Part shown: in pieces, positions 34,843-45,100 of the stretch | Numbering within the stretch: position 1 is the stretch's first letter | Layout of the letters: each line of letters starts with the position of its first letter | Assembly: GCA_031415655.1 (NCBI GenBank) | Contig: JANOSD010000029.1 | Location: forward strand, 1 to 64,000 | Reading direction: 5' to 3' | Length of the DNA stretch: 64,000 bases | DNA from: JAKOVR01 sp031415655 | GTDB taxonomy: Bacteria > Actinomycetota > Acidimicrobiia > Acidimicrobiales > Acidimicrobilacustridaceae | Position numbers and translations under genes: made by a program | Notes under the pieces: generated by a model | Databases searched by the model: none | What the model saw: the letters and a program-made list of their open reading frames with translations, nothing else | What the model was told of the DNA's origin: nothing

Positions 34843-35172
34843 TCAGCCGAAGACTTCCCGTTCGACTCGCGCCCAAATGCGGTCGGCGTCGAACCCGTCG
34901 TCGGCGAACGTTCCGGCGCGCTGACGGAGGTCGTCGAGGAGACTGGCCAGGTCGTCGAGCTGGGCGGCATCGGCTTGGGCGAATGAACGCAGATCGTCGA
35001 GGACCGACCGGGTAAGCGATTGTTCTGTCGGGTCGGGCTCCGCGGGTTCGGGCGTCGCGTCCGGACTATCGGCTATTGGCCGTTCCGCCGATTCGGGCGG
35101 ACCATCGGGCGCAACCGGCTTGGCCGGTGTGGTCGGACCATCAGGGACGGGGTCGGGATCAGCGATGGGCAC
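34843..35172 (-). CDS. Small acidic protein of the secretion cluster
   Basis: The 109-residue product starts at GTG 35170-35172, 12 bases after the EspG-like gene. The first half is Pro/Asp/Glu-rich and probably disordered. The second half is helical (SLTRSVLDDLRSFAQADAAQ, then LDDLASLLDDLRQRAG). I do not recognise a family. Tight spacing suggests it is cotranscribed with the EspG-like protein and may be a partner or scaffold in secretion. The start is uncertain because the ribosome site is weak. Confidence 0.55.
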   Translation of the reverse strand: MPIADPDPVPDGPTTPAKPVAPDGPPESAERPIADSPDATPEPAEPDPTEQSLTRSVLDDLRSFAQADAAQLDDLASLLDDLRQRAGTFADDGFDADRIWARVEREVFG

Positions 35173-35184
35173 GGAAATCCGCGC

Positions 35185-36108
35185 CTAACGAGGTGCCGGA
35201 AGGAAGGAAAAGAGCCGCTCGGCGATGTGCTCTGCGGTGGTAGGAACGACCTCGACTGGCGTGTCGTCCAAGGCCGCCAAATCGAGGTGCTCCCCGGCCT
35301 CGCGGCCAAAGGACTGATCGATCGACGGCTCGAGCCACAATCCACAGTCGCCGGCATCGAGCCATACCAACTCCCCGCCGGTGAGGGCCCGTGCGCCACT
35401 GCGATGAGTGACCCGCACGGCCACGGTGCGCCCCGGAGCGGCGAGCGCGGCGGCGAATAAGGCCGCGGTTCCGGGCTCGACACCGGCATTGGCGAGGATG
35501 TCCACCGGATCGCGTGCGGCCTCTTCGTCGGCCGGGAGGGTGCCCGCCGCCGATGATCGGGCCGAGGCCAACGTGGCGTAGGGAACGGTGAAGGGATCGG
35601 TGTCGATGGTTGGTCGCTGGGCGAGGTGCGCTTCGCGTGCGAGCCGGGCGAGGAGGTCCTCGGTGGCGAACGGGGTGAACCGGTGCACGCCATCGTGGTG
35701 GTCGTGGGCCATCGCCGCGTAGGGCACGGCGTGATAGCGGCGACGCCATGTCGGCGCACCGCTCGCCGATGTGGGGCTCGGGGTGACGGTGACATCGGCC
35801 CGAAGGGCTGCTCCGTCGATGATGGCGAGCAGGCCCAGTACCGGCTCGGCCACGGTGGTGGGACCGTCGATGCTCGAATCCTGTGACGGGTCGGTCACCA
35901 CATTGCGGGCTCGCAGCGACCGGGTGGCGACGTCGAGCACGGCCGTGCGTTCGGCCAGGCGCACGTGGGCGAGGGGATTGGGGCCGAGCATCGCCAGGCG
36001 ATAGCCAGTGAGCCGGGACAAGGCCACGAGCTCCTCGGTGCTAAAGGCGATCGACAACTCGGTGCCGGCCGTGGGAAGGACTGACACCTCGTCGACCGGC
36101 AATGACAT
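35185..36108 (-). CDS. EspG-like type VII secretion chaperone
   Basis: The 307-residue protein follows the EspG pattern loosely: an N-terminal strand-helix (LSIAFSTEELVALSRLTG), a middle segment with YHAVPYAAMAHDHHDGVHRF and TEDLLARLAREAHL, and a C-terminal GELVWLDAGDCGLWLEPS strand pair followed by the PTTAEHIAERLFSFLP helix. EspG proteins bind PE/PPE-type substrates in the cytoplasm and deliver them to the ESX machine. No PE/PPE genes are present, so the client here could be the WXG pair or the Ala-rich protein. The match is by pattern only and is moderate. It is the first gene of the minus-strand unit that runs to 31036. Confidence 0.55.
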   Translation of the reverse strand: MSLPVDEVSVLPTAGTELSIAFSTEELVALSRLTGYRLAMLGPNPLAHVRLAERTAVLDVATRSLRARNVVTDPSQDSSIDGPTTVAEPVLGLLAIIDGAALRADVTVTPSPTSASGAPTWRRRYHAVPYAAMAHDHHDGVHRFTPFATEDLLARLAREAHLAQRPTIDTDPFTVPYATLASARSSAAGTLPADEEAARDPVDILANAGVEPGTAALFAAALAAPGRTVAVRVTHRSGARALTGGELVWLDAGDCGLWLEPSIDQSFGREAGEHLDLAALDDTPVEVVPTTAEHIAERLFSFLPAPR

Positions 36109-36288
36109 GGCCGCAGGTTACCGACTCCGAGGGTCGCCGTCCGCCGGGGTCGCCCACCCCGTCCGATCGGTCAATGCCTTGCTTGCCCACCTCGCCAACT
36201 GTCGACGGTGAGGGAGGTGTTCCTCGTCCCTTCCACGACCTTCGGCGGAGGTATCGCCCCGCCGAGCTCACCCGAGCAAGCTGGGACA

Positions 36289-37260
36289 ATGAACGCTGAC
36301 GAGATCCTCCGAGCGGTCCGCGAAGCGAGAAGCGCCGGGGATTTCAAGAAGGCGACCCGGCTGGCTCGGAGGCTGCGGGGTGTTTCAACTACCCCAATCC
36401 AACAAATACTCGCCTTGCTCATTGATGCCGCCGCCGATGTTGACGCGGGCCGATGGCGAGAGGCAGTGCTCGACCTCGACGTAGCCGTCGACGTCGCTCG
36501 GCGTCATCGGCTCGATCGTGCCCTCGCTTCGGTCCTCGACGAACGGGGTGTGGCGATGATCGCAGACGGGCGTGCGGAGGCCGGCGTGCGGGATTGCCTT
36601 GCGAGCGCTCAGCACCTCCGGGAGCTCTCACTGGCTGGCGGAGTAGCAGAAGCGCTTGTCCACGCTGCTTCGGCTGTTGTCGAAACGTATGAACAACGAA
36701 GCGCTTGGCTCAAAGCAGCCTTGAACGCGGCCGAGAAAATGGGCTCGGGTCTATTGGCGGGTGATGTGCACGAGGCACTCGGTCGCCTCTTGAGCGAACG
36801 GCAGTTGTGGGAGCAGTCGTGGTATCACTACGCGGAGGCAAGGCGTCAGTTCCTTCGAGCGGAGGATTGCGTTCGAGAAGCCGAAAACGTCGTGCAATTC
36901 ATGTCCGCGCTTCGACGCGGCGATCCCGCCTGGCAACGCTTCCCCGCCGGTGACCGCCTCGCTGACCGATTGAACATCAAGCTCGTACCGCCGGTGTCGC
37001 ACAGCCTGATGGCGATCTCCTGGTTGTTCAATCCAGCCGTGCCGCCATTCGTCGGTACACGGGGCGATCCAAAGCACAAGTCTTCCGGATGGCATTTGTG
37101 GAGCGGCGACCCGCACGACGATTCGCGCCTCGATCGTCACAACCTGGTGCACGCACATCACCTCGTGGACGCACTCCCGGAGATAGCGCCCTACCTGGCT
37201 CTCCCGTCGGGCTATTCGTTTGCCATCGCGCCTGGCACGGAGCAGCTTGATCGGCCTTGA
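36289..37260 (+). CDS. TPR-like protein with DUF2185/Imm33-like C-terminal domain
   Basis: The 323-residue protein starts at ATG 36289 with GGGA just upstream. Residues 1-215 form TPR-like helical pairs (EILRAVREARSAGDFKKATR; EQSWYHYAEARRQFLRAED). The last 100 residues resemble DUF2185/Imm33 domains: SSGWHLWSGD, a run of Asp and His, and LPEIAPYLALPSGYSFAI, matching the family pattern gWrffsGDE...dPsi...L..p.G.af. Imm33 proteins are predicted immunity proteins of polymorphic toxin systems. It diverges from the EspG-like gene and so borders the secretion cluster. A protective role toward an exported toxin is possible, but no toxin is identified. An open frame extends upstream to 36208 without support. 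Confidence 0.6.
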   Translation: MNADEILRAVREARSAGDFKKATRLARRLRGVSTTPIQQILALLIDAAADVDAGRWREAVLDLDVAVDVARRHRLDRALASVLDERGVAMIADGRAEAGVRDCLASAQHLRELSLAGGVAEALVHAASAVVETYEQRSAWLKAALNAAEKMGSGLLAGDVHEALGRLLSERQLWEQSWYHYAEARRQFLRAEDCVREAENVVQFMSALRRGDPAWQRFPAGDRLADRLNIKLVPPVSHSLMAISWLFNPAVPPFVGTRGDPKHKSSGWHLWSGDPHDDSRLDRHNLVHAHHLVDALPEIAPYLALPSGYSFAIAPGTEQLDRP

Positions 37261-37448
37261 CCCGCGTCCGGTTGTCGACGACAGTACGCACTGCCGGCAC
37301 GGAACGGCAGGTCACCATGCCGAACGAATCGTGGGGGTCGCTGCCAACGACGGCCGAAACAGTTCACGTGGCGTTGTCAGCCGTGGGCACGGCGTTCTAC
37401 TCGGCATTCAATTGCGCCGTCGGCGTACCGAAGAGTTCTCCGGATTGA
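37257..37448 (+). CDS. Possible small ORF coupled to the TPR-Imm33-like gene
   Basis: A 63-codon frame begins with TTG overlapping the upstream TGA (TTGA) or at an internal ATG, giving a product with VTMPNESWGSLPTTAETVHV. It has no recognised family or clear ribosome site. The rest of 37261-37577 holds nothing else that I can support. Listed because of the overlap; it may be noncoding. Confidence 0.25.
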   Translation: MTRVRLSTTVRTAGTERQVTMPNESWGSLPTTAETVHVALSAVGTAFYSAFNCAVGVPKSSPD

Positions 37449-37577
37449 ATGGACTCTGTTTCCGAGACGGTTCAAAAGATCCGAACAGGCGCGAATGCGT
37501 TGACCCGTAAGAGCGAAGAGCAAATGACCTGATCGGCAAAGCGACGCACCTTCATCGTCACCTCCACTGCGATCGGC

Positions 37578-39134
37578 ATGGTGAGCTACGTTCCGATGAT
37601 GAGCTTCGAAACTGTAACGGGGTACTGCTGGCCGCAATCGGCAACGGGCGGCGACGAGGTCGGGTTGCACTTGTCGTCGTCGGGGGCCCGACCGGTGCAC
37701 GTGGAGGTGGCCCGAGTGGGGGGTGAGCGTGAGGTCGTGCTGGTGCATGACGCCGTCGAGGTGGGCGACCATCCCCTCCCGCGTGATGCGTGGCGGGAGG
37801 GCTGCGGTTGGCCGGCGGCCATGTCCGTTGCCATCGACCCGGCCTGGCGTTCCGGCTACTACGAAGTGGTCCTCACCATCGATGTCGGTGGCAAACGTCG
37901 AGAGAGCCACGCCTTCTTCGTGGTGCGGCCCAAAACGGGGGCCCCTACTGCCACGATCCTGCTGGCGCTCGCCACCAATACTTGGCACGCGTACAACGAC
38001 ACCGGACAAAGGAATCTCTACACCGGCGCCACGCAGGTATCGCTGCGACGTCCGATGGCGCCTGGCTTGTTGGCCAAGCCGCCGGGGATCGGCCGCCGGG
38101 TCACGGTCGTGCACGCGCCGGACCGACAGATGGCGGCGCACGTCGGTTACCTCAAGATCAACCATCTCACTCCGTGGGCCGGCTCGGCGGGCTGGCCCGA
38201 CTGGGAGCTTCCGTTCCTTCAATGGGCTGAGCGCGAGGGTTATGGCGTGGACGTCGTGACCAACGCCGACCTCCAGGAGCACCCGCGACTCCTCGCCCGC
38301 GATGCCGGAGAGGATTCGGGTTATCGGCTCTTCTTGTCGGTCGGACACGACGAATACTGGTCGAGCCCGATGCGCGACACGGTGGAGGAGTTCATCGCCA
38401 ACGGCGGGAATGCGGCGTTTCTTTCTGGCAATACCGCCTTCTGGCAGGTGCGCCTGGAAGACCCATCGGCCGAAGGTCCCGCCGCCACGATGGTGGGCTA
38501 CAAGTCACAGTTCAAGAAGGACCCAGTTCACGGCACCGATCGGGTGGGGGAGCTCACGTCGATGTGGTCCGACCATCTCATCGGCCGTCCGGAGAACCAC
38601 ATGACGGGTGTGAGTTTTGCTCGTGGTGGCTATCACCGCATTGGCAAGGTGGTGTCGAACGGGGCTGGTGGTTACACGGTGCACCGCCCGAATCATTGGC
38701 TATTCGATGGGACCGGCGTCGGCTATGGCGATCTGCTCGGAGCCAACGCCGTCGTGGTGGGCTACGAGTGTGACGGCTGCGACTTCACGTACCGCGATGG
38801 CTTGCCGTACCCGACCGGTTCCGACGGAACACCGGAGTCGTTCGAGATTCTGGGAACGGCGCCGACGGCGCATTTCATGCACGAGACGGCCATGCGCCCG
38901 CCGGCTCCGGGCGAACCGAGCGAGTTCGAGTGGATCGCCGCTCGCCTGTTCGGATCTCGTGATCCAGAACACGCCGAACGCATACGCCATGGTCACGCCG
39001 TGTTTGGCACCTACACGGCGCCGAGCGGCGGAACGGTCGTCACTAGCGGTTCGACCGATTGGGCCCACGGCTTGGCCGGCCGCGACCCGCAGATCGAGCA
39101 GATCACCCGCAACCTGTTCGACCGGCTCGGCTGA
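37578..39134 (+). CDS. N,N-dimethylformamidase large-subunit-like protein
   Basis: The 518-residue product matches the N,N-dimethylformamidase beta-subunit family. It has an N-terminal beta-sandwich segment (about 1-120), then TILLALATNTWHAYND, a Rossmann-like core with FLSVGHDEYWSSPMRDTVE, FLSGNTAFWQVR and a C-terminal TSGSTDWAHGL stretch. In DMFase the large subunit carries the metal-dependent amidohydrolase site; the HDEYW and SGN motifs are the conserved core. No small-subunit gene is adjacent, and many family members act alone on unknown amides. There is no signal peptide. A large hairpin lies 68 bases after the stop. Confidence 0.82.
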   Translation: MVSYVPMMSFETVTGYCWPQSATGGDEVGLHLSSSGARPVHVEVARVGGEREVVLVHDAVEVGDHPLPRDAWREGCGWPAAMSVAIDPAWRSGYYEVVLTIDVGGKRRESHAFFVVRPKTGAPTATILLALATNTWHAYNDTGQRNLYTGATQVSLRRPMAPGLLAKPPGIGRRVTVVHAPDRQMAAHVGYLKINHLTPWAGSAGWPDWELPFLQWAEREGYGVDVVTNADLQEHPRLLARDAGEDSGYRLFLSVGHDEYWSSPMRDTVEEFIANGGNAAFLSGNTAFWQVRLEDPSAEGPAATMVGYKSQFKKDPVHGTDRVGELTSMWSDHLIGRPENHMTGVSFARGGYHRIGKVVSNGAGGYTVHRPNHWLFDGTGVGYGDLLGANAVVVGYECDGCDFTYRDGLPYPTGSDGTPESFEILGTAPTAHFMHETAMRPPAPGEPSEFEWIAARLFGSRDPEHAERIRHGHAVFGTYTAPSGGTVVTSGSTDWAHGLAGRDPQIEQITRNLFDRLG

Positions 39135-39202
39135 CCGCCACGCCCCGGGACCGGCCCCAACCCTCCCGGGACCGGCCCCCACCGGGACCGGCCCTGCGCC
39201 AT

Positions 39203-39246
39203 TCTGGATGAGATTCCGCCCGAATTCGGGCGGAATCTCCTCCAGA
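39203..39246. repeat. Large hairpin, family C, copy 1
   Basis: Two 22-base arms (39203-39224 and 39225-39246) pair at 21 of 22 positions with essentially no loop, centred on CCCGAATTCGGG. It follows the DMFase-like gene and lacks a T-run. Just before it, 39135-39194 has GGGACCGGCCCC-type direct repeats. A closely related hairpin is at 46777. Confidence 0.8.
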
Positions 39247-39340
39247 TCTGATCGCTCCGGGCGGCGGACGGTCAACCGGGCGGATCATTCGAACGGCGGT
39301 CCGTCAGCGACTGGGGTCGTTCCCCGTGCATGCTGTAGCG

Positions 39341-39724
39341 ATGACGAACCTCGAAGCCCATGTGGTGCGCGCAGCTGACTGCGAGCTCGAGCGATGGCCG
39401 GACATTGTGGAATGGCGCACGCTGGTCAGCGCCGACCGCACGCCCACCGAAGGCGTCACGATGGGGCTCGCAGAGATCGGTCCAGGGGCGACGCTGGAAG
39501 GGGCCCGCCACCGTCACGCCCATCCCGAGGTCTACTTCGTGATCGACGGCTCGGGTTTTGTCCACATCGACGGCGTCGCCCATCCGATCGAGGCCGGTGC
39601 CGCCGTCTTCGTCCCCGGTGGCGCGTGGCACTGCGCCGAGAACACCGGCGTCACCACGCTCCGTCTCTTGTACGCCTTCGCCGCCGACAGCATCACCGAC
39701 GTCGTGTACGAGTTCCCAACGTGA
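39341..39724 (+). CDS. Cupin-domain protein
   Basis: The 127-residue single cupin shows motif 1 as RHRHAHPEVYFVIDGSG and motif 2 as PGGAWHCAENTG, giving the usual His/His/Glu/His metal site. The ATG at 39341 is chosen over 39326 because the conserved part begins soon after it. It lies 13 bases before a glycoside hydrolase family 3 pseudogene, so the two were probably an operon. Possible roles are sugar isomerase or small oxygenase-like activity; the substrate cannot be read from sequence. Confidence 0.82.
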   Translation: MTNLEAHVVRAADCELERWPDIVEWRTLVSADRTPTEGVTMGLAEIGPGATLEGARHRHAHPEVYFVIDGSGFVHIDGVAHPIEAGAAVFVPGGAWHCAENTGVTTLRLLYAFAADSITDVVYEFPT

Positions 39725-39737
39725 TGATGGACGTCCT

Positions 39738-41828
39738 ATGAGCACAGAACATGCACCCGGCACGTCCGCCGCCGCGGCATTCGGCGCGCTCGCGAACGAC
39801 GGCGTAGCCGACCCCTCGAACGCCGACGCCATGGAAGCCCGCACGGCCGAGCTTGTCGCGGCGATGACGCCAGCGGAGAACCTGAACGCAATGTCGGGTG
39901 ACGGTCCCGCCGTTCGCGGCGCGCTCGCCATGAAGGAGCGCTACAACGGCGTTCCGTTCGTCGCGGGTGCGGTAGCCAGGTTGGGCCTTCCTGGCATCCG
40001 CTTCACCAACGGGCCGCGCGGCGTGGTGATGTATCACTCCACCGCCTTCCCCGTGCCAATGGCCCGTGGCGTCACCTTCGATCCTCGGCTCGAGGAACTC
40101 ATCGGCGATGCCATCGGCGTCGAGGCGCGGGCGTAGGGCGCCAACCTGTTCGCCGGCGTCTGCGCCAATCTGCTTCGCCATCCCGCATGGGGAGGGGCAC
40201 AGGAGACCTACGGGGAAGACAGCTTCTTGCTCGGTGAGAATGGGAGCGGCACTGGTGCGAAGGACGCAGCGCCATGCGATGGCCTGCGTGAAGCACTTCG
40301 CTGCCAACAGCATGGAGAACTCCCGGCTTTGGCTCAAGGTGCGGCTGGCCGAACGTGACCTTCGAGACCTCTACCTCCCCCACTTCCGTCGATGTATCGG
40401 CGAGGGAGCGGCGGGGGTGATGAGCGCTTACAACTTGATCAACGGCTCGCCCTGCGGGAACCACCATCATCTCCTCACGGAGGTCCTCAAGGACGAGTGG
40501 GGTTTCGATGGTTCCGTCATGTCCGACTTCACCTAGGGCATTCGCAACGCCAAAGCCGCGGTGCTCGGCGGGATGGATCGCGAGATGCCGTTCCGATGGC
40601 GATACCGACGCCTCGGCCGGCTCGTCCGACGAGGAGTCGTCTCGCAAGAGAGGATCGACGAAGCGGTCACGCGCCGCTTACGCCCTACGCGCCTCGTACG
40701 CGCCCAGGTCCGTTTCGCCGCTCGGGGCGAGCCGGAGCGTTACCAACTCGACGCCGTGGCCGGTCCCGAACACCGAGCCCTCGCACGAGATGCGGCGGCC
40801 CGGTCGCTGGTGCTGCTGCGCAACGAACCGGTCGCACACCCCAACGGCCGGCCGGTTCTGCCCACTGCGGAGGCCGAGGTTCGGTCGATCGCCGTCGTCG
40901 GATTCCTTGCCGCCGAACCCAATATCGGTGATACCGGCTCGAGTCAGGTGCATCCGCCATCGGTCGACACGCTGCTCGATTGTCTCCTCGATCCCGGCCA
41001 GCGCCGGTGCATCTCGGTGCACTATCGGGACGGCGCCGATGTTGCGGAGGAGGCCCGGATCGCGGCAGCGAGCGACATTGTCATCGTCATCGCCGGATGT
41101 AGCCACCGAGACGAAGGAGAGTGGATCATTCCCGCGGGCGGCGACCGAACGCGCCTACGTCTCACCGATCACGACGAGTCGTTGATCACCACCGTGGCCA
41201 GCACGAATGCGCGGACGGTCGTGGTGCTCATGGGCGGGAGTTCGTTCATCACCGGCCCGTGGCATCACGCGGTGCCGGCGCTGGTGATGGCTTGGTATCC
41301 CGGCATGGAGGGCGGTCACGCCGTGGCGGATGTGCTCTCCGGTGACGTCCCGGTCGGTGGTCGTTTGCCTCTCACCTGGCCGGCCACGACCAACCGACTC
41401 CCCGAGTTCCGGCGGTTCGCGAAACGGATCCGCTACGGCCCCCTCCACGGCTACCGCCTCATGGAAGCCGAGGATCAGAAGCCGTCGTTCCCGTTCGGCT
41501 TCGGTCTCGGGTATTCGACCATCGAGTGGGGGAACCAACGGTCGGGTCGATCGACGAAGGCCCCGATGGCACGCGGAACGTGACCGTCTCGCTTTCGTTG
41601 ACCAACACGGGTTCACGCGCTGGAGTCGAGGTGGTCCAGGCCCACGCAGCCGAGATCCTTGGCAGTCACCCCGCCGCGTGGCGCACCCTGCGAGGGTTCA
41701 CCCGCTCGGAGATCGGCACCGGTGAATCCGCCGTCGTGGACGTCAAGGTCGCGGTGCAGGCAGGGACCACCGAGGTATGGGTCGGACCGAGCGCCGACCC
41801 GCCCGCCCTCGTTCGGGTCCCGCTCTGA
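39738..41828 (+). pseudogene. Glycoside hydrolase family 3 (beta-glucosidase-like), decayed
   Basis: The reading starts at ATG 39738 and gives a family 3 N-terminal TIM-barrel (GLPGIRFTNGPRGVVMYHST), the C-terminal sandwich (ARSLVLLRNEP; VVLMGGSSFI; PALVMAWYPGMEGGHAVADV) and a final FnIII-like domain (VTVSLSLTNTGSRAGVEVVQ). The frame is broken four times: TAG at 40134-40136 where Lys is expected (GVEARA-stop-GANLF), an extra A at about 40239, TAG at 40534-40536 where the catalytic-region Trp is expected (VMSDFT-stop-G), and one missing G near 41530. Two nonsense changes plus two indels indicate a true pseudogene. An intact form would be about 695 residues, cytoplasmic, acting on beta-glucosides. 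Confidence 0.85.
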
Positions 41829-42132
41829 CGGTTCGAAGGTCGCCACTCTCCGGCCGATTAGCGGACGTGCACGAGTCCGATGCCTTGGCTTCTCTGCGCG
41901 GGTGCGTGGTCCGGACCATCGTTGCGATGCTCGTCCTGATCGATGTCGTGTCGGTCTGGTCGACAACATATCGATCACGAACCACGCCGGATCAGTTCGC
42001 TTGCTTACACCGCACACCAACGGTGTGCTGTGAGAGTCAAGTCTGGGCAAAGGCTCCTTCTTGGTGGTGATGATGCCCTGCGAACCGGGGTAGGGTGCGC
42101 CCCCCAAGAGGGTTGAGGAAAGTGAGAACTTC
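41829..42132. other. Intergenic region upstream of the secreted repeat protein
   Basis: No supported gene lies here. It should contain the promoter of the 1533-residue protein; a GAGGAAAG stretch at about 42115 is the nearest ribosome-site candidate. Confidence 0.4.
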
Positions 42133-45100
42133 ATGCGTCGACGATCCAGTCGGGTGGTTTCGTTCCTGGTTGCGGCGGTGGTTGCCCTCCCTTTCGTCTG
42201 TGCAACGCCGGCGGTGGCGGTCGGAGCTATGGACTCTGCCGAGGTGTTCGCCGTTGATGGGACAGAGAGTGGTTCCGCCCCGAAACCCATGCTCGGTGCT
42301 GCCCCGTCGCTTGTGCCCTCTCCCGCCGGATTCACCGCCACGATTGGCGGAGAAATCGGGGGGACGTTGGTACCCATCACGCCCACTCGGGTGATGGACA
42401 CCCGTATTGGTCTGGGCGGAGGTTCTCTGGGCGGAGGTTCTCTCGGCGGAGGTACGCGAGTACTGGACTTGAGCGCTGCGGTCGGCACCACTGAGTATCC
42501 AGTGATCGCGGTGTCGCTGAACGTCACCCTCACCGGCGCTTCGACCGCGACCCACCTCACCCTTTGGGGCAACGCTGCCAGCTCTCCCCCTGCCATCTCC
42601 AACCTGAACATCGGCCCCGGCGAAATCATCGCGAACGCGGCCACGGTCGAGACGGGCGGTGACGCGGTGATCGCGCTCCGTAACAACAGCGGTACGGTCG
42701 ACGTGATCGTCGATCTGAACGGGTGGTACATGTCGGCCGACGCAGCCGCGGGCGGGGCCTACGTTCCGGTCACACCCGAGCGGGTGATGGACACCCGGAT
42801 CGGCCAGGGCGGGCCGGCGCTCGTCGGCGGCACGAACCGTGATCTCCAACCGTATAGCTACCGTGGGACCGGCGCGATTCCCGAGCCTTCCGCCGTCGTG
42901 CTCAACGTCACGGTGGTCAATCCCACCACCGAGGGATTCCTCACGGTATGGCCGAATGGTCGACCCCAACCGAACACCTCGAACCTCAATTTTCGGGCCG
43001 GAGACGTGGTGGCCAACGCCGTCACCGTGGCCGTCGGCGACGCCCAACGAGTGCAACTCGCGATGCCGCCTGGCACGAACGGTGATGTCATCGTCGACAT
43101 CCTTGGCTACGTCCGCCCGCTGCCGGTTAGCACGGGCGGCATTCATGCTGTCGTGCCCCGTCGACGGGCCGACACCCGCATCACCGCGCCGGTCACGCCA
43201 GCGATGCCGTTGCCTTTTTCCGTCGCTGGCGGTGGCGTACCTGCGAGTGGCGTGGCCGCAGTGATCGTCAATCTCACCGCCACCAACGTGTCGGCGGACA
43301 CCCATCTCACGATGTGGCCGAGTGGCAGCCCGCAGCCCGACGCGTCGAGCCTCAACGTTCGGGCGGGGGTCACGCGGGCGAACCAGGTCACCGTGCCCGT
43401 GGGCACAGATGGTGAGGTGCAGGTCGCCACGAACTCCGGCTCAACCGATGTGATAGTCGACATCGTCGGCTGGGTCCCGAAGCCGTACGGTGCCAGCGGC
43501 AGCTTCGATGCGGTGATCGATACCCCGCCAGGGCCGATCGACGCCTCGGCCACCGGGGTGTTCACGATCAAAGGCACGATCGACCCCTACGGCGACGACA
43601 CCAGTGGAGGAGGAGTCGCCGATGTATCGCTGTTCGTCGACGGCCTTCTTGCTGGCCGCCCGCGCGTCGATCCCTCCACTTTCCCCCTCTCCTGGAGTGC
43701 CGAGATTTCAGCACCGAGCGGTGGAAGCCACCTGATATCGGCCCTCGTGGTCGGACGAAGCGGCTCCCCAGACTGGTCGGAGATCACGGTTGACCTCACG
43801 ATTCCCCCACCGGACACCAACCTCGCTGGCCCCCACACCAAGATGATCGCGGCATCGTCGGGGCTCGATCCTGCCGGCCCCACCGTCCTGCAGTTCTCCT
43901 TCAGCACCGAAGCCCCCCTGTCGCTCGCCCCCAACGACGTCGTGGTCCTCCCCCCCACAGCGCTGGCACCGCGCGGTCTGCTCCGTCGAGTGGTCGGCGT
44001 GCGACGAGTTGCCGGTGGCAGCTCCATCTCCACCGCCCCCGCAGAATTGGAGGACGTGTTCGGACGGTTCTCCGTCGACGTAACCCGTGCCCTAGGTGAC
44101 TCACCGAGCGGTGTCAGCCTCCCCGCCAGCGGCACCTACGCACTCCCCGGCCCTGCACCGACCACGTTCGATGCGGCGGGCAGCGTGGCGATCGCGGGCT
44201 CGTTCAGTGTCGTCCGCCGGGCGCAACGACCGTCCACGTTCATCACCCCGGTGCCGAAAGCTGAGCCGTTCGACGCCGCCGTCAGCGCGCAAATGGCAGT
44301 TGCGGGTGACATCACCGTCACCCCGGCGGCGCCAGCGCTCGTCCCGGTGGCGGCCCGGCAAACCGTGGGATCCATCGCCGCCGCAGACCCGCTCACGATC
44401 TCGGGCGGAGGGGTGACTGTCGAGGCCGACGTGTCGTTGGAGGCGTCGGTGTCGGTCGAAGTGAGCGGGGCCATCATGGGGCCAGTCGTCGCACGTACGG
44501 TTGGCAACGCCGCAGTATCCGTGGATGTGCAGGTGCCGGCGTCACCCGTAACCGCCACATCGACCGTCCCTGTGGCGGACCTGAACCTGGGCGCGCCGGA
44601 TGGGCTTGCCTACGGAAGTGTTGTGTCGACCGTCAAGGTGACTGCCGCAATCCGCGCTGCAGACGCAGGTGGCGACTTCGGTGGGATCGCCACCGCCACC
44701 ACGCTCGCGAACTCCGCAACGACTGTCGATTCTCTGCACTATCCGATCGGCAACCAGGGCTGGGGCCGCGCTTCCTCCGGCAACCTGTCGGTCTTTGGTG
44801 CTGGCGGGCGGTCCCCAAATCCGCTGGTGGGTCTTCCGTTCGGCGGATTTACGCCCCTTGCGGTGTTGCCCGGCGCGTTGGGAACCTTGGGGCCACCGAC
44901 TCGGGCGCGGATCCCGATCGGCCTCGAGCTGCCATTCGCGATGGAAAGCGATGGTCCGTCAATCGTTCCCGGTGGGTCGAAGGTGTACTCGTTTTCAGCC
45001 ACGGCCGGGGATGTCGTCAACGTCGAGCCCGGTAGGTGGGTGAGCGACCCCGCTCCGGGATTCCGGCGGGGAGGGGTTCGGATCGCCCGTGCCGACACGA

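Noticed and set aside
42037..43305. Long minus-strand open frame of 422 codons
   Set aside because: It is Arg/His-rich, antisense to the secreted protein gene, and has no start context or family. It is a shadow of high-GC coding sequence.
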